From NCBI GenBank assembly GCA_026000155.1, contig BNYG01000001.1, positions 62,001-126,000 of the forward strand: a stretch of 64,000 nt of DNA. Reading direction: 5' to 3'. Position numbers and translations under genes: made by a program. Of the stretch, positions 1-9,814 are shown piece after piece. The DNA comes from Bacteroidia bacterium. GTDB taxonomy: Bacteria > Bacteroidota > Bacteroidia > Bacteroidales > Azobacteroidaceae. Below the pieces are notes generated by a model that made no database searches, was not told where the DNA came from, and worked only from the letters and a program-made list of their open reading frames with translations. Positions within the stretch are counted from its first letter, which is position 1. Each line of letters begins with the position of its first letter.

Positions 1-1
1 T

Positions 2-973
2 GATGATCCCGATGTGAATTTATTGTTTGAAAATATGTCGGCTACACGGTTGCAGTCGATTATCGGTAACAAAAAATTGGTCGTCATCGACGAAGCTCAG
101 CGCATTTCCGACATTGGTGTGCGTTTGAAATTGATTACCGACCAGATGCCCGAAGTTCAACTAATCGCCACCGGCAGTTCGTCTTTCGATTTGGCAAACA
201 AAATCAATGAACCGCTTACCGGTCGCAAGTGGGAATACAAAATGTTTCCGGTTTCTTTTGAAGAAATGACAAGCCAGCACGGTTTTTTGGAAGAAAAACG
301 ATTAATTCCTCATCGTTTGATCTATGGCTATTATCCCGAAGTAGTAACACATCCGGGCGAAGAAAAAGATGTGCTCAAGCAGTTGTCGGACAGTTATTTA
401 TACAAAGATATTTTGATTTGGGAGCAAATAAAAAAATCGGACAAATTACTCAAACTCTTACAGGCATTAGCATATCAGGTCGGCTGTCAAGTATCGTATG
501 CCGAAATCGGACAGCTTTGCGGATTAGATTATAAAACAGTAGAAAAATACATCGGCTTGTTAGAACAGACTTTTGTCATTTTCCGGCTTCCCTCGTTTAA
601 CCGGAATTTGCGTAACGAATTACGAAGCAGTCGCAAAGTTTATTTTGTTGATAATGGCATCCGTAACGCACTCATTGCCGATTTTCGCCAGATTGAATTG
701 CGTAACGATGTGGGTGCCTTATGGGAAAATTTTTTGATTTCGGAACGCATCAAAAAGTTGAATTATCATCAAATTTGGGCAAACAGTTGGTTTTGGCGCA
801 CACAACAGCAAAAAGAAATCGACTATCTGGAAGAAAAAGACGGAACGATCGCCGCCTACGAATTTAAATGGAATCCCGGTACGAAATATAAATATCCTAA
901 ACAGTTTGCAGAAGCTTACCCCAATAGTACGTTCGAAGTCATTCACCGGGAAAATTTTGAAGAATTTATTTAG
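2..973 (+). CDS. ATP-binding protein, AAA/DUF4143 type (5' truncated)
   Basis: This is the C-terminal part of a P-loop ATPase of the AAA_14/DUF4143 family, widespread in bacteria and of unclear physiological role. The frame is open to the window edge, so the Walker A region lies upstream and is not seen. The segment VVIDEAQRI near the left end is the Walker B-like strand, followed by the sensor-like ATGSSSFDL. The C-terminal half (from about residue 160) carries a winged-helix-like region and the nuclease-fold-like end typical of DUF4143 (EIDYLEEKDG, AYEFKWN). A GTG at 14 is in frame but is not a credible start because family members are longer (about 380 aa). The gene stands alone, ending 83 bp before tRNA-Ala. 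Confidence 0.85.
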   Translation, partial: DDPDVNLLFENMSATRLQSIIGNKKLVVIDEAQRISDIGVRLKLITDQMPEVQLIATGSSSFDLANKINEPLTGRKWEYKMFPVSFEEMTSQHGFLEEKRLIPHRLIYGYYPEVVTHPGEEKDVLKQLSDSYLYKDILIWEQIKKSDKLLKLLQALAYQVGCQVSYAEIGQLCGLDYKTVEKYIGLLEQTFVIFRLPSFNRNLRNELRSSRKVYFVDNGIRNALIADFRQIELRNDVGALWENFLISERIKKLNYHQIWANSWFWRTQQQKEIDYLEEKDGTIAAYEFKWNPGTKYKYPKQFAEAYPNSTFEVIHRENFEEFI

Positions 974-1005
974 TAAATGCAAAAAATAAAGAAGCGGCGA
1001 AAGTA

Positions 1006-1038
1006 TTGCGTATTATTACAAGAAAAATAGTATCTTTG
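1006..1038 (+). promoter_or_regulatory. promoter of tRNA-Ala
   Basis: TTG at 1006-1008 and a perfect Bacteroidota -7 box TATCTTTG at 1031-1038 (TAnnTTTG consensus), separated by 22 nt. Transcription would start near 1043, about 13 nt before the mature tRNA. Confidence 0.6.
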
Positions 1039-1055
1039 TGCCGTTAACTCAAAAA

Positions 1056-1129
1056 GGGGCATTAGCTCATCTGGCTAGAGCGTTAGACTGGCAGTCTAAA
1101 GGTGACGAGTTCGATCCTCGTATGCTCCA
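1056..1129 (+). tRNA. tRNA-Ala (anticodon GGC)
   Basis: The cloverleaf is complete. The acceptor stem GGGGCAT pairs with ATGCTCC and contains the G3:U70 wobble that is the alanine identity element. The anticodon arm is TTAGA/TCTAA with loop CTGGCAG, giving anticodon GGC. The T arm carries GTTCGATCC. The 3' CCA is not fully encoded (CCA is followed directly by CTCACA, with A at 1129 as discriminator). Confidence 0.95.
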
Positions 1130-1153
1130 CTCACACTATTTATTTTCTTGTCT

Positions 1154-1693
1154 ATGAATCAGTTGAATGTTCTTGCTCTGATCGGTGGAATAAGCAAAAA
1201 TTCCTTAAATAAACGTTTATATGCCGAGGTGGTGAAGCATAATACCACCAGCCTCTCTTTCCAAACGTTTGATATTGCCTCGTTGCCTTTTTTCTCGCAG
1301 GATATTGAAAACAATCCGCCGGAGAATGTGGTGAATTTTCAAAATTTGGTTCAAAAAGCAGATGCAGTGCTTTTGATCACCCCCGAATATAACCGGTCGT
1401 TTCCCGGAGTATTAAAAAATGCGATTGACTGGTGCAGCCGTCCTCCCGGCAAAAATCTTTGGAAACGGAAACCGGCTGCGTTGATGGGCGCTTCGCCGGG
1501 GAAAATCGGAACTTTCGGCGCTCAACAACATTTGAAAAATGTCTGTTGTTTCCTGGATATGGCGCTAATGAATCAGCCGGAATTTTATCTGGAGGCTTCT
1601 TCTTCGATGGATGAAAACGGCCTGCTGGCCGGTTCCGTCGGATTCCTTCAAAAATATTTGACTGCGTTTGAAGAGTGGATTGTATCAGAATGA
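1154..1693 (+). CDS. NADPH-dependent FMN reductase
   Basis: A flavodoxin-fold reductase of about 179 aa in the NADPH-dependent FMN reductase / chromate-quinone reductase (ChrR/YieF-like) family. Visible features are the N-terminal phosphate-binding loop after the first strand (LIGGISKNSLNKRL) and the family motif TPEYNRSFPGVLKNAIDW, which shapes the FMN site, followed by the ASPGKIGTF glycine-rich loop. The protein is probably cytosolic and reduces quinones or flavins with NAD(P)H. The start is set at the ATG at 1154, because an earlier in-frame TTG at 1148 is less likely. The 3' end overlaps the convergent TonB-like gene by 9 bp. Confidence 0.85.
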   Translation: MNQLNVLALIGGISKNSLNKRLYAEVVKHNTTSLSFQTFDIASLPFFSQDIENNPPENVVNFQNLVQKADAVLLITPEYNRSFPGVLKNAIDWCSRPPGKNLWKRKPAALMGASPGKIGTFGAQQHLKNVCCFLDMALMNQPEFYLEASSSMDENGLLAGSVGFLQKYLTAFEEWIVSE

Positions 1694-2449
1694 AATTTTC
1701 TTCGTTACTTCTTTATCCGTAAGCGCCCAATCCGGACCTTCTTCCACCAAACGAATGGCTTCTTTATCTGCCGACGGACAGAGTGACTTTTTGACCGTTA
1801 TGTCGTAAGGACGTCCGTTTTTATCCACAAAAAAGCGGAGCGTTACGTTTCCCTTCACGTCTTTACATTCGTCATCGGCAGGATGAAGCAATGCTTTTTT
1901 CACATAGTCGTCAAAATTTTCCTTTTTTGTGGAAACCTTTGATACCGAAGTAGTTTCTACAAAAGATAGTGCATCCGGCACTTGGGCTTCTGCTTGAACT
2001 ATTTCAGTAGCAACTTCTTCATCTTTTACTATAACAGGGGGCGTAAACTGAACAGTTTCTTTGTTTTGCGCCAATAGTTCTTTTTCCGGAACTTTGGTAT
2101 TTTCCGGTTCGGAAGCTTGTTGTTCTTCCATTTCTATAGGTACAATTTGTTCTGCAAGAACCGGTTCATTCTGCAAATCCGGCTGATGGAATATGAAATA
2201 ACTTCCAATGCTAACGATAATTAAAATACTTGCGGCCATACTCCAATAGCGCCAATAAAAAGTTTGTTGCGCTTTGGTTTTCAGCGAAATTTGTTTCCGA
2301 AGTTTTTCGATTTCGGGCAAATGATTGCCTTTTACTTTATTGTAACCTTCCAGTGCATCTGCTAAAAAAGAGTCTTGCATCGCTTCCCGTTCGAGGCGAT
2401 GGGCTTCTTTTCCTTTTCTAAAACCTTGTATGTATTGCAATAAACTCAT
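1685..2449 (-). CDS. TonB C-terminal domain protein with cytosolic N-terminus
   Basis: A single-pass inner membrane protein of 254 aa. A charged N-terminal region (KGKEAHRLEREAMQDSFLADALEGY) of the sort found in Bacteroidetes TonB-like/anti-sigma-like proteins precedes a transmembrane helix at about residues 65-83 (WSMAASILIIVSIGSYFIF), then a Glu/Pro/Val-rich periplasmic linker and a C-terminal TonB fold (VTLRFFVDKNGRPYDITVKKSL). It overlaps the upstream ECF sigma gene as ATGA, indicating translational coupling and a joint role. It may relay an envelope signal to, or restrain, that sigma factor; this is inference from position. The start at 2449 is preferred over an upstream ATG inside the sigma gene. 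Confidence 0.75.
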   Translation of the reverse strand: MSLLQYIQGFRKGKEAHRLEREAMQDSFLADALEGYNKVKGNHLPEIEKLRKQISLKTKAQQTFYWRYWSMAASILIIVSIGSYFIFHQPDLQNEPVLAEQIVPIEMEEQQASEPENTKVPEKELLAQNKETVQFTPPVIVKDEEVATEIVQAEAQVPDALSFVETTSVSKVSTKKENFDDYVKKALLHPADDECKDVKGNVTLRFFVDKNGRPYDITVKKSLCPSADKEAIRLVEEGPDWALTDKEVTKKISF

Positions 2450-3012
2450 TGGCTGTTCTTTTCGATACAAATTTTCAGATTGCGTTTGCCGTTTTGAATA
2501 TAACTTTTCACTTGATTAAGCGAATAATTCGTCGTATCCGTTATTTCGGCATACGACATTTCTTCCATAAAGAAACACTTAATGGACATCCGTTGTTGTT
2601 CGGGAAGTTTTTCCAGACAATCTTTCAGTGCATCCATTCGTTCTTCGTCGGCTTCCTCCTCCAATAGATGTAAAATTTCGTCGAATTCCATATAGTTCTC
2701 AGAAAAATCAACACTAATTTCGCGATTTTCTTTTCGCAATACCTGAAGGCATTGATTTTTCACCACCGAATAAATCCAGGTTCGAAACACGGCTATATTG
2801 TATTGGGAAATTTTCGGAAGCAGATTTTCAAACACCTGCATCACCGTATCCCGGGCTTTATCCTCATCGCGGAAATATTTCAGACAAACGCCATAAATCA
2901 TAGGGATATAGCGGTTATACAATTCTCCAAAGTACAAGGAACCGCCCGAATTCTTGTATTGCAGCAAGAGTTCCTCGTCCGGCAGAATGGATATGTTTTT
3001 CTTTCCCAACAA
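2446..3012 (-). CDS. ECF-type RNA polymerase sigma factor
   Basis: A sigma-70 family factor of 188 aa with region 2 at about residues 20-90 (FGELYNRYIPMIYGVCLKYFRDEDKARD, then FRTWIYSVVKNQC) and region 4 at about 125-180 (LPEQQRMSIKCFFMEEMSYAEI and a helix-turn-helix ending QVKSYIQNGKRNLK). No region 1 or 3 is present, which is the ECF layout. It is the first gene of a two-gene unit with the TonB-domain protein, overlapping it by 4 nt. The target regulon cannot be read from the window; the HlyD and TlpA remnants just upstream are possible historical targets. Confidence 0.88.
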   Translation of the reverse strand: MLGKKNISILPDEELLLQYKNSGGSLYFGELYNRYIPMIYGVCLKYFRDEDKARDTVMQVFENLLPKISQYNIAVFRTWIYSVVKNQCLQVLRKENREISVDFSENYMEFDEILHLLEEEADEERMDALKDCLEKLPEQQRMSIKCFFMEEMSYAEITDTTNYSLNQVKSYIQNGKRNLKICIEKNSQ

Positions 3013-3056
3013 TTTTTTTTACAAAAATAGAAATTTTTTCCTGATTTTAGGGAATG

Positions 3057-3272
3057 CTACCTATGATAAAGTGATTGCTTTAGCGAAAACCGGTTTAGAT
3101 AATGATGAGCAAGGATATCGGGATACTTGAAAACGGCGCTGCCTGCCAACAGAACAAGCACAACGATTGCCAACAAGGTAATGCCGCCTCGTAAAATCCA
3201 AGGCGGGGTATCTCCCAGCACTTCCTGGAATTCTTCGCTGCGCAATTCCATGTTATTTTCTTCTTCTTGCAT
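3057..3272 (-). pseudogene. N-terminal fragment of HlyD-family secretion protein
   Basis: The first ~50 residues match the conserved start of Bacteroidetes HlyD-type membrane fusion proteins of peptide exporters: MELRSEEFQEVLGDTPPW, a transmembrane helix (LLAIVVLVLLAGSAVF) and the KYPDIL boundary where the periplasmic part normally begins. After that the frame runs about 17 unrelated residues to a stop. All lipoyl and hairpin domains are missing (usual length about 400 aa), so this is a remnant. It sits between the TlpA-like gene and the ECF sigma gene, and a genome-repeat palindrome lies directly upstream. Confidence 0.65.
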
Positions 3273-3296
3273 CCTTTTCCGGTGATGGAACGAACC

Positions 3297-3392
3297 AATG
3301 GAACGCGGATGACACGGATTAGGCGGATAATCGCGGATTTTTAAATTATTATCAGCGTAAATCCGTCTGATCCGTGTCATCCGCGTTCCATT
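3297..3392. repeat. interspersed palindromic repeat, copy A
   Basis: A 96-bp inverted repeat with 32-bp arms (3297-3328 and 3361-3392, two mismatches). The arm core is GGATGACACGGATTAGG. A second copy with perfect 31-bp arms lies at 46089-46177. It is intergenic and REP/MITE-like, with no coding capacity of its own. Confidence 0.85.
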
Positions 3393-3421
3393 GCGCTCAT
3401 GTCCCTAACTCTAACTGATTT

Positions 3422-4921
3422 TTATTTCAATACTTCATCAAAAACTGCTTTCAATTTATCTATTGAGCTTGGTCTTGGCAGATTATCATCTATTATGTTT
3501 CCTTCCGGATCTATCAATACATAAAGTGGAATGTTATATGTTTTGCTTCCCTTATAAATTCGTTTTAGAATATCTTTTTGTAAAGCTTCCGACGCTCTCA
3601 GATTATAACCTGTCAGAGAAAATTGTTTTACGTCATTCCGCCACTTTTTATCGAATTGATCTTCATCCATTGAAATGTAAACAGCAGCCAGATTGGAATA
3701 TGTATCAAGTAATTTATGGACATCTTTATTATACTGAAATTCTTGTTTACAAGGTATGCACCAGGTCGCCCAAAGGTCAATATAGATATATTTACCTTGA
3801 ATGCCTTCTAATCCGGTTAATTCTTTCAGTGACTGAACATCTTCTTCTATTATAGAAGGCGAGTCAGAGGTTGTTTGGTCGTTCTCTTTTGCTTTTTCAG
3901 TATTTATATATTCTTTAATCACAGGAATATATTCACTGTCAGGAAACCGGCGCTCAAAATAAGAGAGCATTTTGTTTTTATCAAATTCATTCAACATATA
4001 CTTAAACTGCACAACAAAAGCAGAACCTAATAAGGGTTTTTGAATATAATCCGGAGCCAATAGTCTTGCAACATGAGGACCGAATGTATCCTCATCTTCC
4101 CCCGATGATTTTAACAATTCGTCTTTTGCTTTTGTTTCCATATTGCGATACATAAAAGAATAGTAGGGAAATACGCTCGCATAACGATATTTTAATGTGT
4201 TCTCATTCAATAAAGTGGGAACATCGTAGAATTTTTCGATTTGCTCTTTGATTGCCAAAGAATCGGATAAAGTTGGTTTATAATTATTTATTCTACCGGC
4301 AAGAACATTCTGATATATATCAAATACAATATAATTATAGGCATATTGCAAATCTTGGAGTAAAATAGTTGCAAATCTTGGAGTTACAAGCCCTTCTTCT
4401 TTCATTTTTTCTATATCTTTCTGATAAGAATTTGCTTTTTCATTCAGAATATCTGTATCTATTGCTTCAAAATTGATATTTCCATCGATGTTTGTGGTAA
4501 AAATAGAATCTATTTTGTGCCGGTAGGGCAATAATCCTTTATTAATGTATTCATTATTATAATAAATTATTCCTTCTGAATTATCTCCTTGCATCTTTAT
4601 ACCGGCTTCCGTATATTGCACTTTTAAATGTGATCCATCTTCCAATACAAGAACGTATTTTGATCCGTCTGTATATTCACACATAACAAAACAAAAATCA
4701 ACTACCGGCACTTGATAATCAACTTCTCCATTGGGAGTAAAAACAATTTCGTTTGAAACGACATACGAATTAAAAGCATTATCAATCGGTTTATAGATAC
4801 GTACGCCTACATTTTTGTCTGCTGTAAACGTAATTGTTGCTGTTTGAGCCGAAATTTTTGATTCATTTATGCAAGCAATTAAAGCAATTAAGATTGCTAT
4901 AAGTAGATTTTCTTTTTTCAT
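3422..4921 (-). CDS. TlpA-like thioredoxin-domain lipoprotein
   Basis: An exported thiol-disulfide oxidoreductase of 499 aa. The N-terminus (MKKENLLIAILIALIAC) is a signal peptide with a possible lipobox (LIAC), suggesting an outer or inner membrane lipoprotein. Residues of about 30-370 are a helical, family-specific region without recognised motif. The thioredoxin domain occupies the last ~130 residues with WATWCIPC (Cys388, Cys391) and a cis-proline loop NIPLY near residue 464. Such proteins occur beside peptide (RiPP-type) export genes in Bacteroidales, which fits the HlyD fragment downstream; that link is inference. The start is set at MKKEN; an upstream ATG would add ten residues that spoil the signal peptide. 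Confidence 0.8.
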   Translation of the reverse strand: MKKENLLIAILIALIACINESKISAQTATITFTADKNVGVRIYKPIDNAFNSYVVSNEIVFTPNGEVDYQVPVVDFCFVMCEYTDGSKYVLVLEDGSHLKVQYTEAGIKMQGDNSEGIIYYNNEYINKGLLPYRHKIDSIFTTNIDGNINFEAIDTDILNEKANSYQKDIEKMKEEGLVTPRFATILLQDLQYAYNYIVFDIYQNVLAGRINNYKPTLSDSLAIKEQIEKFYDVPTLLNENTLKYRYASVFPYYSFMYRNMETKAKDELLKSSGEDEDTFGPHVARLLAPDYIQKPLLGSAFVVQFKYMLNEFDKNKMLSYFERRFPDSEYIPVIKEYINTEKAKENDQTTSDSPSIIEEDVQSLKELTGLEGIQGKYIYIDLWATWCIPCKQEFQYNKDVHKLLDTYSNLAAVYISMDEDQFDKKWRNDVKQFSLTGYNLRASEALQKDILKRIYKGSKTYNIPLYVLIDPEGNIIDDNLPRPSSIDKLKAVFDEVLK

Positions 4922-5212
4922 TTTTATTAAAAGATGATGTATTAAAACCAAAATTATTTTTTCTATTCTTGAACAATTATACTATGAGGCTGCCAAAATA
5001 TTTTCTTCTCATTATGAAATACGGATACTAAGGTGTGAATCATATTATAAAATTATAGGGATATGATTGTTTCAAAACACGGTACAAATATAAATAAATA
5101 TATGATATAAAAAATATATTATGATTAAAAAACAGACAATATATTCAAAATTGATTAATAATCAGTTAATTAAAATAAGTAAATCTATAAGATAAATTAT
5201 AAAATAAATCAG

Positions 5213-5416
5213 ATGAAATCAACACATATTCATATAGGGGACAATATTCTGTCTGTTATGTATGACAAAGGAGTGACTAAAGCAAAATTAGCAAGATTAT
5301 TGGAAATAAGCCCCCAGAGCGTAGATTATTTGTTAAAGAGAAAAAGCATTGATATGGAAGATATTGTTAAACTTAACTTAAAAAGCAGAGTTATCCAAGT
5401 TTTTGATAAGTCATAA
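5213..5416 (+). CDS. small helix-turn-helix protein
   Basis: A 67-aa protein made almost entirely of an XRE/Cro-like helix-turn-helix: GVTKAKLARLLEISPQSVDYLLKRKS spans the recognition helices. It is a plausible stand-alone DNA-binding protein. The flanking 290 bp upstream are AT-rich with no clear promoter besides a -7-like TATATTTG on the opposite strand at 5095-5102. Its location between two thioredoxin-like genes, one broken, suggests a leftover regulator of that locus. Confidence 0.6.
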   Translation: MKSTHIHIGDNILSVMYDKGVTKAKLARLLEISPQSVDYLLKRKSIDMEDIVKLNLKSRVIQVFDKS

Positions 5417-5457
5417 TTTTGATTTTTTGTTCGAAAGGGGAAAAGAGTTTTTTCACT

Positions 5458-5735
5458 TTAGAGTATTAATTCTTCAATCATTTTACGCATTTCTTCATTT
5501 CCGGGATAAGAAGTAATTTTATGTCTTAATACTCCATTCGTGTCAAAAAGCAAATAGGTCGGGATGCCGTCAAACTCGTATTTATCCGAATAGGAGATGC
5601 TTTCCCATTCTTTTTCGTTTAGATAATAATGTTCGCCGCCAATGCCTTGAATTTTCTCTTTCCATAATTTTTCAGGAGAAGTGTTTCTTTACCGGATATC
5701 AGAGCCACTCCAACAGTAGCCCAGTTGAAAATATC
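5458..5735 (-). pseudogene. C-terminal fragment of TlpA-like thioredoxin protein
   Basis: Translating this stretch on the minus strand gives a typical thioredoxin-fold C-terminus ending at a TAA at 5458-5460: SPEKLWKEKI, then GIGGEHYYLNEKEW, FDGIPTYLLFDTNGV (cis-Pro loop and strand) and a terminal helix EEMRKMIEELIL. An in-frame stop lies just before this part, and a segment in another frame (WATVGVALISGKET) resembles the strand before the active site but lacks CxxC. The gene is therefore internally deleted and frameshifted. Confidence 0.65.
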
Positions 5736-5828
5736 CAAATTATTAAATTAAAATTAGAATGATATGAGTAGAATTTCAAACGATAGAATGATGTGTAATG
5801 TATATGTGTTGCTGTAGCAGAACTTATA

Positions 5829-5859
5829 AGTAGAGACGCCCAAATTGGGCGTCTCTACT
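5829..5859. repeat. GTAGAGACGC palindrome, possible groEL terminator
   Basis: A perfect 31-bp palindrome, arms of 15 bp around one A (arm GTAGAGACGCCCAA). It lies 22 bp beyond the groEL stop and could terminate groEL transcription. The same GTAGAGACGC arm recurs at 48225-48252 inside an ABC ATPase gene, so it also belongs to a dispersed palindrome family. Confidence 0.75.
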
Positions 5860-5880
5860 ATATTTCCATTGATTGCAAAA

Positions 5881-7521
<1,641 letters not shown>

Positions 7522-7528
7522 TTATGAA

Positions 7529-7798
7529 TTAAATTGTTGCTAAAACGTCAGATTGACGCATGATTAAGAATTGTGTTCCGTCTAACTCGATTTCAGTCCC
7601 GGCATATTTGCCGTAAAGAACCTCATCACCTGCTTTTAGAACCATGGGTTCGTCTTTGGTACCGTTACCTACTGCAATTACTTCCCCTTTCAAGGGTTTT
7701 TCTTTTGCCGAGTCGGGGATAATAATGCCTCCGACAGTTTTTTCTTCAGCAGCTGCCGGTTTCACCAACACTCTGTCTGCTAATGGTTTAATGCTCAT
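7529..7798 (-). CDS. groES: co-chaperonin GroES (Hsp10)
   Basis: An 89-aa GroES with the conserved start [13 protein letters not shown], the mobile loop region [12 protein letters not shown] that docks onto GroEL, and [14 protein letters not shown]. It is the first gene of the groESL operon. No CIRCE element (HrcA operator) is visible upstream; instead a promoter with a 13-bp palindrome downstream of it is present at 7886-7940. Confidence 0.99.
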   Translation of the reverse strand: MSIKPLADRVLVKPAAAEEKTVGGIIIPDSAKEKPLKGEVIAVGNGTKDEPMVLKAGDEVLYGKYAGTEIELDGTQFLIMRQSDVLATI

Positions 7799-7885
7799 AA
7801 TTTAAAATAATTTTATTTATTTTTTAATTCATTAATAATATGATTTCGTTCTAATGACAGCGAAGATTATGCCAAAAAAAAAGAC

Positions 7886-7940
7886 TGACAAATTGTCAAA
7901 TCAGTTGGACAAAGGTACATATTTTTGCGGAGAAAAACAA
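7886..7940 (-). promoter_or_regulatory. groESL promoter and adjacent palindrome
   Basis: On the minus strand a TTG (complement of 7938-7940) and a perfect -7 box TACCTTTG (complement of 7910-7917) are spaced by 20 nt, which matches the Bacteroidota promoter consensus. Transcription would begin near 7904, leaving a ~105-nt leader. The palindrome TGACAAATTGTCA at 7886-7898 lies just downstream of the start and could be an operator. Confidence 0.6.
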
Positions 7941-8063
7941 ATAATTGTTTCACTGACGGTTAAAAAGGGATCCAAAACAGCCAATAAGGCTGTCGCCCGT
8001 AAATTGGCTATCCTATTTTATACCCTGCTGAATACTCTTCAGCCCTACGACAAAAACAAATCA
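7941..8063 (+). pseudogene. possible decayed IS110-family transposase 3' end
   Basis: The stretch 7799-8415 holds no convincing intact gene. An open frame of 139 aa exists at 7854-8273, but the groESL promoter lies in its first part and its second half reads like random sequence. Only the middle (VKKGSKTANKAVARKLAILF, then YTLLNTLQPY) resembles the C-terminal helix region of IS110/IS116 transposases. I read it as a remnant; homology is weak by eye. Confidence 0.3.
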
Positions 8064-8227
8064 GCCGGGCAAGCTCAAAAACAGCAGGTAAACCTGCTCC
8101 ATCGGTTTCTGGGGCGTATGGGATGGGATAATGATCTTTTGTACCCAACGCGATGCATTGGGCTGGGTTATGTAGGGCTTTCAGCCCACACGGAAATGGT
8201 TCAACTAGCTCTCAATAAAAAAGTACG

Positions 8228-8270
8228 AGGGAGTCAAGATTTTCACACATTTGAAAATACTCAACTCCCT
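8228..8270. terminator. imperfect hairpin near end of surface gene 1
   Basis: Arms AGGGAGT (8228-8234) and ACTCCCT (8264-8270) with further imperfect pairing of TTTTCA and TGAAAA inside. It lies about 150 bp beyond the stop of the minus-strand surface gene at 8416 and could serve as its terminator; there is no long T-run. Confidence 0.3.
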
Positions 8271-8415
8271 TGAACTTACTCAATCATCCTAGTAATCTTC
8301 TAATATTTTGAATTAGGTTGCGATGCTCAATCTACCTGTTTATAGAGTATATAACGACCGTACCTTTCGTTTTAGAAGGCCGCAATATAACATTCACCCG
8401 CAAGCACATACTAAA

Positions 8416-9762
8416 TCAGTCGTGCATGCACCGCACTGGCAAGCCGAACGAGGGCCAGTTTCCTGAGGTTCCGATATCCAATTTCCCCGCGGTTGGGATG
8501 TGATAGTACCGCGTATCAGATATCGGGCTTACGGGTATGAACCACAAAGTCTGGAATTCACCCCACCCTAAAAATCTGACACTGTTACGCTCGCCAGTCA
8601 GCGTTTCGGGGCGGGAGATGGTCGAGCGTAACGAGCCTGATATTATATTAACGTAGTTTATGAAAGCCGCAGCATCGCTTTCTGTCGGTAATCTAAATCC
8701 ATCCGTACACACCTCTTGCGCCTGGTCATAGCTGTAATAATAGGCCGGTTTGCTGTCATCTCCGCTATATTCGTACCATCTAGCCGTACCATGCCTCATA
8801 GGCTCTACGGTCCAAGTTTTACCTGCGACAACCACAGTCTGATAAGTTTCACCACTAATGACTGCCGGAGTGGTTGGAAGTAGCAAGGGCGACGTAACAG
8901 TTATTGTTATATTCCCGCTCGAATTCGATCCATCAATAGCGGTCGCAACAATATCCGTGCTTCCGGTTGACCTCGGAGTCACAATGCCATTGGTGGCATC
9001 TACTACAGCAATGCTAGGATCGGTGGTCGTCCACAGCACGATGGGTTGGGCGGTGAGCGGAGCAACTGTTGCTATCAATTGTAATTGCGAGTTTAGTTCG
9101 ACTGACGGAGCGGTATTGGCGGTAGTAATTGTAACATTGGTAACTAGACTTGAAGGCTTGACAATAAGAGCTATATCGCGATACACACCCGAACCGTCGG
9201 TAGCCGCAACACGAACAGTGACATTACCTGCTTTTATGCCTGTGACTAAGCCTGTTGCATCAATAGTGACTTTTCCTGCAGTCGTGGCCGGATTATAAAC
9301 TTGCGTCCAAGTTACCGTTTTGTTATCTGCATCTACTGGTAGAACTTCAGCCGTCAATTGCAAAGTGCTACCGACACCACTGGCTTTCAGTTCCGTGGCA
9401 TAGTCTGCAGAAGTGATGTTAATGTTCGTAACCGAAGTCTCTACCGGAGCGCTCTTCCCAGCAGAGACCCATTTGCCTGTCCATACATAAATTCCTTTAC
9501 CATTACCGCCAATAGTTTCATCACTGCTGTTGTAAACCATCAAGCCGGTCGCTGTTTCTATTTCTGTATCTCCTTCTTCCAGCAACTGGAAAACAGTTAC
9601 ATCACCTAATTCAACAGTTGGCAATTTTAGTCCTAAACCGGATTGCAAATCCAAGACAGCACCGGAATGTGGAGGATTTTCACTCCCAATCGTCACTTGT
9701 GCATTCACATTTGCTACACACAAAGTCATGAGTGTCAGCATTAAAATAAACATTCTTTTCAT
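8416..9762 (-). CDS. surface protein 1: Ig-like repeats and FISUMP-type C-terminus
   Basis: A secreted 448-aa protein. A signal peptide (to about VNAQ, residue 22) is followed by a conserved module of about 85 residues (VTIGSENPPHSGAVLDL, then GLMVYNSSDETI and GIYVWTGKW) shared with the proteins at 35433 and 56687. Two Big_2-like immunoglobulin-type domains follow at about 107-205 and 208-290 (VTIDATGLVTGIKAGNVTVR). The C-terminus (TDGFRLPTESDAAAFINYV ... GLPVRCMHD) matches the Fibrobacter major paralogous / FISUMP type. It is probably an outer surface adhesin-like or fimbrial-type component. Upstream it has a hairpin element (9815-9876) common to the family and a divergent XRE regulator. Confidence 0.75.
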   Translation of the reverse strand: MKRMFILMLTLMTLCVANVNAQVTIGSENPPHSGAVLDLQSGLGLKLPTVELGDVTVFQLLEEGDTEIETATGLMVYNSSDETIGGNGKGIYVWTGKWVSAGKSAPVETSVTNINITSADYATELKASGVGSTLQLTAEVLPVDADNKTVTWTQVYNPATTAGKVTIDATGLVTGIKAGNVTVRVAATDGSGVYRDIALIVKPSSLVTNVTITTANTAPSVELNSQLQLIATVAPLTAQPIVLWTTTDPSIAVVDATNGIVTPRSTGSTDIVATAIDGSNSSGNITITVTSPLLLPTTPAVISGETYQTVVVAGKTWTVEPMRHGTARWYEYSGDDSKPAYYYSYDQAQEVCTDGFRLPTESDAAAFINYVNIISGSLRSTISRPETLTGERNSVRFLGWGEFQTLWFIPVSPISDTRYYHIPTAGKLDIGTSGNWPSFGLPVRCMHD

Positions 9763-9814
9763 TTCAAATTTTTTTAGATATAATTATTTTGCTTCGATAA
9801 AGAGAAATGACTCC

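Noticed and set aside
7799..7860. CIRCE operator before groES
   Set aside because: No TTAGCACTC-N9-GAGTGCTAA or close variant is present.
7854..8273. 139-aa open frame after groES
   Set aside because: It contains the groESL promoter and reads as random sequence in its second half; only a short transposase-like piece is retained as a remnant.
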